Shown: one piece after another, positions 1-9,017 of the stretch
Numbering within the stretch: the first letter of the stretch is position 1
Layout of the letters: each line of letters starts with the position of its first letter
Source of the DNA: Clostridia bacterium
Lineage (GTDB): Bacteria > Bacillota > Clostridia > Christensenellales > Aristaeellaceae
Direction: 5' to 3'
Assembly: GCA_017469025.1 (NCBI GenBank)
Contig: JAFUHD010000064.1
Span: forward strand, 1-40,848
DNA: 40,848 nucleotides
Notes under the pieces: model-generated
Databases searched by the model: none
What the model was told of the DNA's origin: nothing
What the model saw: the letters and a program-made list of their open reading frames with translations, nothing else
Position numbers and translations under genes: made by a program

Positions 1-94
1 AAAGGAGATGGCCCAGCATTTCATGCTGGTTTGTCAAATCATGACAACTGCTTATGATACGATGCCGAAAGCACGACTATGTCATTAAAGGAGG
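1..94 (+). repeat. 86-bp ribosome-site repeat, locus A (one unit plus the AAAGGAGG of the next)
   Basis: AAAGGAG occurs at position 1 and again at 87, exactly 86 bases apart. The unit carries a hairpin of CCAGCAT / ATGCTGG (loop TTC), a second TGTCA / TGACA hairpin, and a GAAA-containing segment between TGC and GCA. Its right end, AGGAGG at 89-94, is the ribosome site of the hydrolase that starts at 102. The left end coincides with the window edge, so further units may lie upstream. The same unit occurs near 14.2, 25.5 and 32.4 kb. Confidence 0.9.
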
Positions 95-101
95 ACGGAC
101 A

Positions 102-1022
102 GTGAAAAAGGTGGACTATACGTATCCATCAGCAACAGGTGTATGCGAGATTGCGGCATCATGTTATATGCCGGAAGATAGAAAATGGGATACAGTACTT
201 GTGATTCATCATGGTATGGCAGAGCACCAGGCCCGTTATCTGGGATTTATTGAATATCTGACAAAGAACGGAACTGCGGTTTATATGCATGATATGGCCA
301 ACCATGGCAGATCCAACAGGGACTTTGCACTGACAGGCTGGTTTGGCGAACAGAATGGGTATAAGGCACTGGTTAAAGATTTCAGGGAAAATGTGCTTCG
401 TGCCAAACGGGAGAATCCAGGGAAAAAGTTGATTGTCATGGGACATTCCATGGGTTCTTTCATCTGCCGGCTTTACACAGCGTGGTATCCGGACGATGGA
501 ATCAGCGGTGCTGTTTATATGGGGACAGGCGGACCGAATCCGGCAGCGGGTGCTGGAAAAACTGCAGCGAAGGCAATAGCCGCGGTTAAAGGAAAGAAAC
601 ACAAGAGCAGGACGCTGGATAAGCTTGCCTTTGGAACGTATAACAAGACATTTGAGGGACGTACCGCGTTTGACTGGCTGACCAGAGATAATGCCATCGT
701 TGACAGGTATATTGAGGATCAATACTGTGGTTTCCTCTTTACTGTACAGGGCATGCATGATCTGGTAGAGGCCAATGTGGAGTGCAATACGGACAAATGG
801 TTTAATGCAGTTCCTAAGGCGCTGCCGATACTGCTGGTCAGCGGCGCACAGGATCCGGTCGGATCATATTCTGCAGGGATTAAGGCAGTGGCTGCGAAAC
901 TGTCAGAGACGGGGCATATGAATGTGACGACAAAACTCTATCCGGACTGCAGACATGAGATTCTGAATGAACTGAACAAAGATGAGGTCATGGCAGATAT
1001 TGTACAGTGGATGAACCGGTAG
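102..1022 (+). CDS. alpha/beta hydrolase, monoacylglycerol lipase / serine aminopeptidase S33-like
   Basis: A 306-residue cytoplasmic alpha/beta hydrolase without a signal peptide. The nucleophile elbow GHSMGS puts the serine near residue 116. HHGMAEH near residues 36-42 fits the oxyanion-hole strand of the lysophospholipase/monoglyceride lipase group. The acid is probably the D of SGAQDPVG and the histidine that of CRHE near the C-terminus. I start at GTG 102, seven bases after AGGAGG; an upstream in-frame ATG at 54 lies inside the 86-bp repeat and would add a repeat-encoded tail (MIRCRKHDYVIKGG), so it is rejected. The substrate is probably an acyl ester but cannot be read from the sequence. 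The next gene follows after 54 bases and may be co-transcribed. Confidence 0.85.
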   Translation: MKKVDYTYPSATGVCEIAASCYMPEDRKWDTVLVIHHGMAEHQARYLGFIEYLTKNGTAVYMHDMANHGRSNRDFALTGWFGEQNGYKALVKDFRENVLRAKRENPGKKLIVMGHSMGSFICRLYTAWYPDDGISGAVYMGTGGPNPAAGAGKTAAKAIAAVKGKKHKSRTLDKLAFGTYNKTFEGRTAFDWLTRDNAIVDRYIEDQYCGFLFTVQGMHDLVEANVECNTDKWFNAVPKALPILLVSGAQDPVGSYSAGIKAVAAKLSETGHMNVTTKLYPDCRHEILNELNKDEVMADIVQWMNR

Positions 1023-1076
1023 AAGTGAGAAAAGGAATGAGCAGCACATGTGCATCAGTGAACAGGAGTGAGAAAT

Positions 1077-2453
1077 ATGCCGGTTATAGGGGCATATATG
1101 GTTCCGCACCCGCCAATGATTGTGCCTGCTGTCGGGCACGGAGGAGAGCGGAAAATAGAGGCAACGAAGCATGCATATGAAACGGTCGCGGAGGAAATTG
1201 CAGTTTTACAGCCTGATACGATTGTGATTACAAGTCCGCATGCCGTTATGTATGCCGACTATTTCCACATTTCTCCGGGATTCAGTGCTGCGGGAAACTT
1301 TGGCCGTTTCAATGCATCACAAATCTCTTTTCGTGAAAGGTATGATACGGCCCTTGTTGCAGAAATCTGCCGTCTGGCAGAGAATGCCGGTTTTCCGGCG
1401 GGAACGATGGGAGAACGTGAACCGGAACTGGACCACGGGACGATGGTGCCGCTGTATTTCATTCGACAGAAATGGAAAGGCGGTAAGATTGTCAGAATTG
1501 GGCTGTCGGGTTTGCCGCTCGCAGATCATTACCGTCTGGGGCAGCTGATCGCGGAAGCTGCAGAACGGACAAGCAGGCGCATTGTTTTTGTTGCCAGCGG
1601 TGACCTGTCTCATAAGCTGCTGGCATATGGTCCGTATGGTTTTGCGCCGGAGGGACCGGTATATGACCGCCGTGTCATGGAAAGCTGTGGAAATGGCCGA
1701 TTTGGCGAGCTGCTTGAATTTGAGGAAGGATTCTGCCAAAAGGCGGCGGAATGCGGGCATCGTTCCTTTGTCATTATGGCAGGCGCTTTGGATGGGTATG
1801 AAGTTACGGCAAAACAGCTTTCGCACGAAGATGTAACCGGTGTAGGCTATGGCATCTGCACATTTCATCCGGGGGAAAAGCACCCGGAACGCAGGTTTCT
1901 TGACGCGTTTCTGAAGAAAACAGAAGCAGACATGATTGCCCGGCGGAGCGGCGAAGATGAGTTTGTCCGGCTTGCCAGAGAAACCATAGAAGCGCATGTT
2001 CTTGGACGGCCGCATCGGGAAACTATCCCGGAAACACTTCGGCATGAGGCGGCAGGCGTATTTGTTTCGCTGCATAAGCAGGGAACGCTGCGGGGATGCA
2101 TAGGGACCATTCTGCCTGTGACAAAGTGCATCGGAGAGGAAATTGTGCGCAATGCCGTTAGTGCGGCTACAAGCGATCCAAGATTTGATCCGGTCCGGCC
2201 GGATGAACTCAAATGGCTTGAAATCCATGTAGATGTGCTCTCAAAGCCAGAACCAGTTCTGAGCAAGGGTCAGCTGGATACCAAACGGTATGGCGTCATC
2301 GTTACCAGCGGACAAAAGCGCGGACTGCTGCTGCCTGACCTGGAAGGGATAGATTCTGTGGATCAGCAGGTCGATATCGCGCGAAGAAAAGCAGGAATCA
2401 GCCAGAATGAACCAATACAGCTTCAGCGTTTTGAAGTGAAACGCCATTACTGA
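1077..2453 (+). CDS. Memo-like / AMMECR1 fusion protein (AmmeMemoRadiSam system protein A type)
   Basis: A 458-residue two-domain protein. Residues ~1-265 resemble the class III extradiol dioxygenase LigB/Memo fold (early VPHPP, then [17 protein letters not shown] and ECGHRSF, which carry the histidine and acidic positions of that fold). Residues ~290-455 are an AMMECR1 domain, recognised by LRGCIGT followed by [12 protein letters not shown]. In many anaerobes this fusion accompanies a radical-SAM partner (the AmmeMemoRadiSam set); none lies downstream here, as a terminator follows. The start is ATG 1077, eight bases after CAGGAG; the GTG at 1068 is within the ribosome site. Biochemical function is unknown in the family. 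Confidence 0.85.
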   Translation: MPVIGAYMVPHPPMIVPAVGHGGERKIEATKHAYETVAEEIAVLQPDTIVITSPHAVMYADYFHISPGFSAAGNFGRFNASQISFRERYDTALVAEICRLAENAGFPAGTMGEREPELDHGTMVPLYFIRQKWKGGKIVRIGLSGLPLADHYRLGQLIAEAAERTSRRIVFVASGDLSHKLLAYGPYGFAPEGPVYDRRVMESCGNGRFGELLEFEEGFCQKAAECGHRSFVIMAGALDGYEVTAKQLSHEDVTGVGYGICTFHPGEKHPERRFLDAFLKKTEADMIARRSGEDEFVRLARETIEAHVLGRPHRETIPETLRHEAAGVFVSLHKQGTLRGCIGTILPVTKCIGEEIVRNAVSAATSDPRFDPVRPDELKWLEIHVDVLSKPEPVLSKGQLDTKRYGVIVTSGQKRGLLLPDLEGIDSVDQQVDIARRKAGISQNEPIQLQRFEVKRHY

Positions 2454-2580
2454 TAATGCATCGTAAATGATCACAGGTGAAACAATAATGGTAATTGTGC
2501 TCATTTACTGTGAATCTGCTGATACGGAAAAAATCGGTCGGGGGTATGTCTTGAAACCGGGATCCATGAGTATTAAAATG

Positions 2581-2612
2581 CCAGGCTCTTTTCGAGCCTG
2601 GTTGTCTTTTTT
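2581..2612 (+). terminator. Rho-independent terminator after the Memo/AMMECR1 gene
   Basis: CCAGGCTC and GAGCCTGG form a perfect 8-bp stem with loop TTTTC, followed by TTGTCTTTTTT. It lies about 130 bases after the stop codon and closes the first transcription unit. Confidence 0.9.
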
Positions 2613-2680
2613 GGATGGAATAATAGCAGAATGCTTAAAATTCTTCAAATAATTTGTACGCCTTGTATCCATGTTCACAG

Positions 2681-2709
2681 TTGACTTCATCGCGCTAAAG
2701 TAGTATCAT
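2681..2709 (+). promoter_or_regulatory. sigma-A type promoter of the amino-acid ABC operon
   Basis: TTGACT at 2681-2686 and TATCAT at 2704-2709 are 17 bases apart. They sit downstream of the preceding terminator and 67 bases before the binding-protein start codon. A small hairpin (CTGCCG / CGGCAG, 2740-2756) lies in the leader just before the GGAGGAG ribosome site. Confidence 0.7.
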
Positions 2710-2775
2710 GCTGATGTTTTCACTGAACAAACCATTTTGCTGCCGAAATGCGGCAGTATCTCAGGAGGAGTACAT

Positions 2776-3591
2776 ATGAAGAAGATTATTGCTGTTCTGA
2801 TTGCTGTTTGTCTGATGGGCATTGCCTGTGCTGCTTCCGCAGATAAGCTGGCCGAGATTAAGGAAAAGGGAAAACTTCTTGTTGGCGCCAATATTACATT
2901 CCCGCCATATGAGTTTTACTGGGCAAATCCGGAAACCGGAGCAGAAGAGATTGCAGGCTTTGACATGATGCTGGCAAAAGGCATTGGCGAGGCACTGGGA
3001 GTAGAGGTTGAAATTGCAGACCAGGCTTTTTCAGGACTGATCACCGCTCTGAGCGTGGGTGAACTGGACTGTGTTATTTCAGGTCTTGCAATCAAGCCGG
3101 AGCGTCTTGAGGTTGTTGATTTCTCAGATCCCTATTTCTCCGGTGAACAGATTCTGCTTGTCCGCAAGGAAGATTATGACAAGTATAAGACTGTCGAGGA
3201 TATGACAGGAAAGCGCATCGGTGCCCAGACCGGTTCACTGCAGGCGGGCATTCTGGCTGACCAGTTTGTCAATTCTGAAGAATACATCATTGAAAGCCCG
3301 GCCATTCTGGCACTCGATCTCGTTCAGGGCAATATTGACGGCTGGCTGATTACAGACCTGGTAGCCAAACAGTATATGGCTGCGTATCCGGATACCATGC
3401 AGATCTCTGAAGTTCCGGTTGATTATGACAGTTCTGCCGGCATCGGTGTTGCGGTACAGAAGGGCGATAATGCTTCCCTGCTGGAGGCAATCAATGCGTA
3501 TATTGCCCAGGTCAAGTCCGATGGGACTTTTGATGGATGGGTTAACGCAGCGGTTGACCAGTCGGCATCCCTGCTTGAAAAAGCTGAATAA
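2776..3591 (+). CDS. amino-acid ABC transporter substrate-binding protein (family 3)
   Basis: A 271-residue exported solute-binding protein. The signal peptide (MKKIIAVLIAVCLMG...) ends at a likely A-S-A cleavage before DKLAEIKEKG; a cysteine at IAC is only a poor lipobox. The mature N-terminus GKLLVGANITFPPYEF and the later GFDMMLAKGIGEALG and FSGLITALSVGELD are hallmarks of the SBP_bac_3 family, which binds polar amino acids. The start is ATG 2776 behind GGAGGAG; a 13-codon in-frame upstream extension has no ribosome site. It is first in an operon with permease, ATPase and an M20 peptidase, and an attenuator hairpin follows, consistent with higher expression of the binding protein. Confidence 0.92.
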   Translation: MKKIIAVLIAVCLMGIACAASADKLAEIKEKGKLLVGANITFPPYEFYWANPETGAEEIAGFDMMLAKGIGEALGVEVEIADQAFSGLITALSVGELDCVISGLAIKPERLEVVDFSDPYFSGEQILLVRKEDYDKYKTVEDMTGKRIGAQTGSLQAGILADQFVNSEEYIIESPAILALDLVQGNIDGWLITDLVAKQYMAAYPDTMQISEVPVDYDSSAGIGVAVQKGDNASLLEAINAYIAQVKSDGTFDGWVNAAVDQSASLLEKAE

Positions 3592-3599
3592 AGCGCAAC

Positions 3600-3633
3600 G
3601 GAGTCCTGCTTACGGGCGGGGCTCCCGATTTTT
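3600..3633 (+). terminator. intra-operon attenuator between binding protein and permease
   Basis: A 10-bp stem with two G-T pairs (GGAGTCCTGC with GCGGGGCTCC) is followed by CGATTTTT. Leaky terminators after the binding-protein gene are common in ABC operons and set a binding-protein excess. It could also simply stabilise the upstream message. Confidence 0.6.
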
Positions 3634-3656
3634 ACTGACAGAAAGGGAATAGTATC

Positions 3657-4334
3657 ATGCTCAGCTTCGCCAAGATATGGGAGATATTCACGACGAAGTT
3701 CCCCGTATTTATGCAGGGCGTCGGCGTTACGCTTCAGCTTGCATTTTTTACGGTCTTTCTGGGTTCACTCCTGGGACTGGTTGTGGCGATTCTCCGTCGT
3801 GTCCGGTTTCTGCCTCTCCGGATGCTTATGAACATGTATGTTGCGTTTATTCGCGGTACCCCGCTGCTGGTTCAGGTACTCATGATTGTCTACGGATTGC
3901 CGCAGCTGGGAATCCGGCTGCCGAGAATGACGCTGTGTGTTATTGCACTTGTGATCAATTCCGGTGCCTACATGGCAGAACTGATCCGGGCCGGCCTTCA
4001 GTCTGTTGATATTGGACAATCCGAGGCAGCCGATTCTCTCGGGATGTCTTCCTCCCAGAAGATGATGTATGTTATTCTGCCTCAGGCTGTCAAAGTGACG
4101 CTGCCGGCAGTCGGAAATGAGTTTATTGCCATTATCAAGGAATCATCCGTGCTTTATGCGGTCGGCGTGTATGAACTGACGTATCAGGCGAATAAGCTGG
4201 CATCGGTGAATTACCGGTATCTCGAAACGCTGATTGTAGCAGCTCTGATCTATTTTGTACTTACATACGCCATGAGCAAGCTCCTGGCGCTGCTGGAAGG
4301 GAGGATGCGCCGCAGTGAACGGGCCGTTGACTAA
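3657..4334 (+). CDS. amino-acid ABC transporter permease
   Basis: A 225-residue inner-membrane permease with about five hydrophobic segments. [10 protein letters not shown] near residues 62-71 and the [22 protein letters not shown] stretch (the EAA loop that contacts the ATPase) identify the HisM/GlnP family for polar amino acids. ATG 3657 follows AAAGGGA. The 3' end overlaps the ATPase start by 20 bases, indicating translational coupling. A single permease with one ATPase suggests a homodimeric channel. Confidence 0.92.
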   Translation: MLSFAKIWEIFTTKFPVFMQGVGVTLQLAFFTVFLGSLLGLVVAILRRVRFLPLRMLMNMYVAFIRGTPLLVQVLMIVYGLPQLGIRLPRMTLCVIALVINSGAYMAELIRAGLQSVDIGQSEAADSLGMSSSQKMMYVILPQAVKVTLPAVGNEFIAIIKESSVLYAVGVYELTYQANKLASVNYRYLETLIVAALIYFVLTYAMSKLLALLEGRMRRSERAVD

Positions 4335-5094
4335 ACAGCCGGTGGATTCCGGCTCACAGACGGAGATCCTCATGGAACTCCGGGATCTTCAAAAAAACTT
4401 TGGAAAGCTGGAAGTACTGAAGGGGATCAATCTCAATGTACATCGTGGGGATGTACTGGTGCTGATCGGACCAAGCGGCAGCGGAAAGTCTACGCTGCTG
4501 CGTTCTGTCAATCTCCTTGAACAGCCTACTGCCGGACAGGTGATTTTTGAGGGAAACGATCTGACCCGCGCCGGCAAAAAAGAACTCTGTCAGATGCGTC
4601 AGCGGATGGGCATGGTTTTCCAGCAGTTCAATCTGTTTCCGCATCTCCGGGTGGGTGAGAATATCACCATCAGCATGCGGAAAGTACGCGGGATGGATAA
4701 TGCGTCAGCAGAGAAAAAAGCCAAAGACCTGCTTTCACGGGTAGGGCTGCTCGATAAATGGAACGAGTATCCTGCACGTCTTTCAGGAGGACAGAAACAG
4801 CGTGTTGCCATTGTCCGTGCGCTGGCTATGGATCCGGATGTCATGCTGTTTGATGAACCGACAAGCGCACTGGATCCTGAGATGGTCGGGGAAGTGCTGG
4901 ATGTAATGAAACGTCTGGCAGCTGACGGTATGACAATGATGGTTGTGACGCATGAAATGCGATTTGCACGCCAGGTAGCGGATTATGTGCTCTTTATTGA
5001 CGAAGGACAGATTGTTGAGGCAGACCGTCCGGACCGTATTTTTGATGCCCCGCAGCAGAAGAGGACCCAGGATTTCCTTGAAAAGGTTTTGTAG
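4315..5094 (+). CDS. amino-acid ABC transporter ATP-binding protein (GlnQ/HisP type)
   Basis: A 259-residue cytoplasmic ATPase. Walker A GPSGSGKS is at residues 52-59, the Q-loop is in VFQQFNLFP, the signature LSGGQ is at 156-160, Walker B is [12 protein letters not shown], and the switch histidine is in VVTHEM near 213. The motif set matches polar amino-acid ABC ATPases. Start at GTG 4315 follows GGGAGG at normal distance and overlaps the permease gene; an internal ATG ([10 protein letters not shown]) is an alternative giving a more typical ~240-residue protein. Confidence 0.92.
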   Translation: MNGPLTKQPVDSGSQTEILMELRDLQKNFGKLEVLKGINLNVHRGDVLVLIGPSGSGKSTLLRSVNLLEQPTAGQVIFEGNDLTRAGKKELCQMRQRMGMVFQQFNLFPHLRVGENITISMRKVRGMDNASAEKKAKDLLSRVGLLDKWNEYPARLSGGQKQRVAIVRALAMDPDVMLFDEPTSALDPEMVGEVLDVMKRLAADGMTMMVVTHEMRFARQVADYVLFIDEGQIVEADRPDRIFDAPQQKRTQDFLEKVL

Positions 5095-5126
5095 CCCCAA
5101 TTTGATAGAAAAGCAGGAGACGGGAT

Positions 5127-6233
5127 ATGCTTGAAACACCTTTAAAGTCACTGGAACGATATGTGAACCAGCCGAGCGGCACGTTTGATAAAGCGGATGT
5201 TCAGAAAGTCGCCGAAATGTTCGCGGACGATTTTCGTTCGCTGGGATTTGAAACATCACTCGTTCCCGGGGATAAATTTGGACCAAAGCTGAAAGCAGTG
5301 CTTGGGAACGGTCCAAAGCAGCTGATGCTTATGGGTCATATGGATACGGTATTTCCACATGATATTTATGTTCCGTTTAAGAATCTGGGAGACGGACGGG
5401 CAATGGGAAGCGGCATTATTGACATGAAGGGCGGCGACGTCGTCATGCTGTATGCGCTTAAAAATGCAATTCCGAAACTTGATTTCAATCGTTACCGCCT
5501 GTGTGTACTGCTGAATCCGGATGAAGAGATTGGCTCCCCGGAAAGCCATGATCTGATTTATGAGACAGCGAAAGAATCATTTGCAGCATTGTCCTTTGAA
5601 CCCTGCGGTGAAAATGGACGGCTGACATGTGCCCGCAAGGGCGTTACTTCAGTCCGGGTTACCTGCAAGGGCATCCCAGGCCATTCCGGAGCCAAATACC
5701 TTGAATGTGCCAGTGCAATTCAGGCACTCTGTGCCCATATCACCAATTTGTATACGATCAGGGATGATGCTAGAGAAATTTCGTTCAATGCCGGCGTGAT
5801 TTCTGGCGGAACCGCAGAAAATGTGGTTGCGGAGAACGCAACATGTGCGTGTGAATTCCGCTATTTCGATCAGTCCCTTCGTGAACCGCTGATGAATCAG
5901 ATCAGCGAAATCTGCTCAAAAGAACCGGTACCCGGTGTAACGACATCCATTGCCTTTGGTGCGAGCCATCCCGCAATTGATCTTAATGAGAAGAGCAAGG
6001 TTCTTCTGGATATTGCACTCAGGATATCGAAGGAGCAGGGAAGGTCCCTGTATCATGAGAAAACCGGAGGAGCAGGGGATATATCCATTGCCGGACAGGC
6101 CGGTATCGGTGTGCTGGACGGCCTTGGACTGATGGGAACCGGCATGCACAGAACGGACGAAACTGCGGTTCTTGAAAGTCTGACGCAGCAGATTGAATTG
6201 GCATCCAGACTGATCCCTGAAGTGTGTAAATAA
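5127..6233 (+). CDS. M20 family metallopeptidase (carboxypeptidase G2-like)
   Basis: A 368-residue cytoplasmic zinc hydrolase. The metal and catalytic positions are in GHMDTV (H71, D73), GSGIIDMKGG (D99), NPDEEIGS (general base E133 and zinc ligand E134), and a late GMHRTDE. HSGAKYLE and SGGTAENVVAE mark the M20 dimerisation region. Family members cleave small peptides, acyl-amino acids or glutamyl conjugates. It follows the ABC ATPase by 32 bases behind CAGGAG, so it probably processes an imported amino-acid conjugate or dipeptide. A strong hairpin closes the operon. Confidence 0.88.
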   Translation: MLETPLKSLERYVNQPSGTFDKADVQKVAEMFADDFRSLGFETSLVPGDKFGPKLKAVLGNGPKQLMLMGHMDTVFPHDIYVPFKNLGDGRAMGSGIIDMKGGDVVMLYALKNAIPKLDFNRYRLCVLLNPDEEIGSPESHDLIYETAKESFAALSFEPCGENGRLTCARKGVTSVRVTCKGIPGHSGAKYLECASAIQALCAHITNLYTIRDDAREISFNAGVISGGTAENVVAENATCACEFRYFDQSLREPLMNQISEICSKEPVPGVTTSIAFGASHPAIDLNEKSKVLLDIALRISKEQGRSLYHEKTGGAGDISIAGQAGIGVLDGLGLMGTGMHRTDETAVLESLTQQIELASRLIPEVCK

Positions 6234-6239
6234 GACATA

Positions 6240-6273
6240 AAACAACAGGCTCCCATGAGGGAGCCTGTTGTTT
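6240..6273. terminator. bidirectional hairpin terminator after the ABC/M20 operon
   Basis: AAACAACAGGCTCCC pairs perfectly with GGGAGCCTGTTGTTT around loop ATGA (15-bp stem). The terminal A-T pairs supply a short U-tract in both directions. It starts seven bases after the M20 stop codon. Confidence 0.8.
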
Positions 6274-6275
6274 GC

Positions 6276-6810
6276 ATGAATTCGAGAAAAATGAAAATGC
6301 TACGCACTGCGTAGCAAATTGTGTTTATTGGTCACAGGCGCAGAGGCTGGTTGGTTCCTTAACTTGTTTCTCTGAGAGAATAAGCTGGGACTAAGTTTGG
6401 GATGAAGTTGAAAACTCTAAAGAATGGAGTGCTAATCCAACGCTCCCTGGGACTCGGGAAGAGGGCGTAGGCGCGTCCGGGATGCTCGGGTGATAGAGTG
6501 TGAGGGTATGAGCTGGAAGCCGCCAGAGATGCCTTGGAGCGCTCCAGGACGCCATCCCCGATTTTTTAATGCGATTCAACTGCTTCATGGTGCGGCAGAG
6601 TGAAAGCCGCGAGAGCCGAGGGAGAGCTGGTGAACAGCAGTCGCATAGCACATTTGTGCTATAGGTGTAAATGGTGTAAGAGAATAAAGGTTAACACGCA
6701 TTTATGATGTGAGGGCATAAAGGTTAACCCTCATTTATACCAGTGCTAAAAAGCACCATCACATAGCTGTTATCTCGTAGAGACTATAATTAATTTGCCA
6801 CTGCATTCTG
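6276..6810. other. unassigned fold-rich gap between convergent genes
   Basis: No protein with a convincing family signature lies here. Visible structure includes a 19-bp palindrome centred at 6307 (TGCTACGCA / TGCGTAGCA), a G-rich stretch at ~6440-6560 ending in TGGAGCGCTCCA and a T-run (6564-6569), hairpins GCGGC / GCCGC near 6592-6610, ATAGCACA / TGTGCTAT at 6645-6662, and a pair of 22-bp direct repeats at 6684-6738. It could hold a structured RNA; I cannot name a family or the transcribed strand. Confidence 0.45.
6684..6738. repeat. pair of 22-bp direct repeats, 33-bp period
   Basis: The 12-mer ATAAAGGTTAAC begins at 6684 and again at 6717, and both copies continue to CATTTAT (22 bases with three differences). 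The second copy is itself near-palindromic around GGTTAACC. The arrangement looks like two binding sites on one face of the helix, but no gene start is nearby. Confidence 0.6.
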
Positions 6811-8616
6811 TTATTCCGTAAATTTGGCATCAAACATCTCATCCAGTATGCCATACAGTGGGAGATAGGGGGCATCTTTCAGCATAATATCACTGCCCCA
6901 TTCAAGGACTTTGTCTTTGCCGCTGCTTGCCGGCCATACAGGAAGGCCTTCGCTGTTGGGATCGCCGGTTCGAATGAAGTTCAGATAATACTGTTTCATT
7001 TGTGCACTGAGCGTGCGGTCATCCAAATCATACAGTCTGGATGCGGAGGGAATGTTCCCATACAGGTAGACTTCCTCACCGCTGTGCCAGGCACCAAGCC
7101 GTCCATTGTCTTTTACGAAATGATAGACATAGGAAGGGATGCCGCTTTGAAGTGCCTGACGTTCCCAGCAGAAATGTCCATATGAAAAGAAAATAACCGT
7201 ATAAATATCTGCCCAGTACCGCCTGGCTTCATCTTCTGTTGCTGCCGGATAAAGCGCAAGCACTCTGGAGGCATAAGGTTCCTTAAATATGGCCCGGACT
7301 TTGGATGCATAATTCTGAAGATCTGCCTGTTCAAACATAATAAACGGGGCAGATTCCTCCAAATTGTAGCCATGCATCTGAGCTTCTTCGTTATGGACGC
7401 CCATTGCATATGCTTCGTATGGCGTTTGAGGCAGTACATATCCGTCCACGGTCATGTGGTGGTGGACACTGAGCTCACTGACCAGCTGGTCCGCCGGAAT
7501 GGTCCGAAGGTCACTGACTGAGGCGGCATTCAGTTTGAGCCGGGTCTGTCTGCCGGCTGTAAGGGCATCTTCAAGCGAACGGAAGGAGTGGGCGGGCTTT
7601 GGCGCTGTGACGGTCGAACTTTCGCCAACTGCACGCCGGAAAAGACCTTTGGCCAGGGGAGAGGTACACAGCGCAGTGACACATCCAGAACCTGCAGATT
7701 CACCTGCCAGTGTTACATTTTCCGGATCACCACCGAATGAAGCAATGTTGTCATGCACCCACTGCAGTGCCATGATCTGGTCCAGAAGACCGTAGTTGCC
7801 TGTGGTGCCATGCTCTGATTCAGCAATCAGTGCTTCATCTGCATAGAAACCGAATACACCAAGACGATAGCCCATGTTGACGACGATGACACCATCCCTG
7901 GCCAGATTTTCGCCGCTGTAATCCTGATACCATGGCTGACCTGTCTGAAGGGATCCGCCGTGAATGTAAACCAGTACAGGCAGCTTCGATCCGGTACCCG
8001 CAGGTTTCCAGATGTTCAAATACAGAGAATCTTCACTGACAGGCGGACGGTAGTTGTCGGAGAGGGAAATCTCATAGTCGTGATACCCAATGATTCTTGT
8101 AAGAGAATTCAAAAGGGGGATCTGCGTTGTCTGCATGGACATGGGTGCAAAATGATCAGCTGCAAGAACGCCCTGCCATGGCTCTGCCGGCAGGGGTTCG
8201 CACCAGCGCAGTTCGCCAACCGGCGGTTTTGCATAGGGAATGCCGGTAAAAACCTCTACTTGTTTGTCACTAGTGTAAACGCCGGTGAGATCACCCTGCG
8301 CCACATGAATGATTTCTGTTGTGCCGCCTGTCTTACCGGATACCGCAGGAACTGCACGTACTGGAGGCCAGGAGATCCATAAGATACCGACAAACAGCAG
8401 GCACAGGCAGCACCATGACATAAGGCGGGCTGCCCTGCCGTGCTTATTCAGTTTTTTTGCACGCAGAACGGCAAAACAGACGAGAAGAAGACCGGTGAGT
8501 ATCCAGCCCATTATGGTGTGTTTTCCAAGTTCCAGGATAATAAACATCAGGAGTCCAAGCATGACCAGCATGATCGGGAAAAGGACTCCGTTTTTTCGTT
8601 GAACAGGCTTTTTCAT
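6811..8616 (-). CDS. membrane-anchored type-B carboxylesterase
   Basis: A 601-residue protein with three N-terminal membrane segments (about residues 11-29, 34-51 and 65-83), then a complete carboxylesterase domain. The nucleophile serine is in GESAGSG (S307), the oxyanion hole is HGGSL (usually HGGG), the catalytic acid is probably in HGYNLEES, and the histidine in WHSGEE. FTGIPYAKPPVGELRW is a clear family signature. Type-B esterases cleave carboxylic esters, including feruloyl or para-nitrobenzyl types; the membrane part suggests action at the cell surface. The start is ATG 8616, nine bases after GAGG; an ATG five codons upstream has no ribosome site. A decayed 86-bp repeat abuts its start. 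Confidence 0.88.
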   Translation of the reverse strand: MKKPVQRKNGVLFPIMLVMLGLLMFIILELGKHTIMGWILTGLLLVCFAVLRAKKLNKHGRAARLMSWCCLCLLFVGILWISWPPVRAVPAVSGKTGGTTEIIHVAQGDLTGVYTSDKQVEVFTGIPYAKPPVGELRWCEPLPAEPWQGVLAADHFAPMSMQTTQIPLLNSLTRIIGYHDYEISLSDNYRPPVSEDSLYLNIWKPAGTGSKLPVLVYIHGGSLQTGQPWYQDYSGENLARDGVIVVNMGYRLGVFGFYADEALIAESEHGTTGNYGLLDQIMALQWVHDNIASFGGDPENVTLAGESAGSGCVTALCTSPLAKGLFRRAVGESSTVTAPKPAHSFRSLEDALTAGRQTRLKLNAASVSDLRTIPADQLVSELSVHHHMTVDGYVLPQTPYEAYAMGVHNEEAQMHGYNLEESAPFIMFEQADLQNYASKVRAIFKEPYASRVLALYPAATEDEARRYWADIYTVIFFSYGHFCWERQALQSGIPSYVYHFVKDNGRLGAWHSGEEVYLYGNIPSASRLYDLDDRTLSAQMKQYYLNFIRTGDPNSEGLPVWPASSGKDKVLEWGSDIMLKDAPYLPLYGILDEMFDAKFTE

Positions 8617-8625
8617 GAACAAATA

Positions 8626-8711
8626 CCTCATTTGGATGACTGTTTTGACCTTACGCCATCATTCTTTCTGCTGCCCATATTTGACAGACTGACGCTACGT
8701 GCTGTGGCAAC
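8626..8711 (-). repeat. decayed 86-bp ribosome-site repeat, locus G
   Basis: Aligned without gaps to the canonical unit, this stretch keeps ATATTTGACAGAC at the same internal offset, then a CTACGTGCTG-like hairpin side, and its end supplies the GAGG used by the membrane esterase. The rest has diverged, so this is the weakest member of the family. Confidence 0.4.
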
Positions 8712-9017
8712 TCAAAATGGTGATTCCCGCACGGGCAGGATAAGGAAACAGATGGACGTAATGCTGCTGATTCCGGCGGCTGAAGTCTGGCTTATTCTAG
8801 CGCTATTCCGGGGTCTGGTAAAGGGTACCTGCCACACCTGTATAGCAGAGAAGCCCTAAGACCCGGCATGTATCTGCATAATGGCAGTACAGAGGTATTC
8901 GGAGGAAATGACAGCGTTACGCCCACTGATGAAGTGGCACCAAAGTCAAGTTCAAATTTTAAACAGTCAAGACCTTTTTTGGGCATAACCTGGACAGCAC
9001 TCAACAAACTTTCATAT
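8712..9017. other. intergenic stretch without a recognisable gene
   Basis: Two short open frames cross here in opposite directions, but neither has a ribosome site or a family signature. GGGTCT near 8813 and AGACCC near 8859 can pair across an inner AGGG / CCCT helix, so a folded leader or RNA is possible. I see nothing else. Confidence 0.4.

Noticed and set aside
6585-6625. GTGAAAGCCGC resembling group II intron domain V
   Set aside because: The catalytic AGC triad and the rest of the 34-base domain V fold are absent, and there is no reverse transcriptase.
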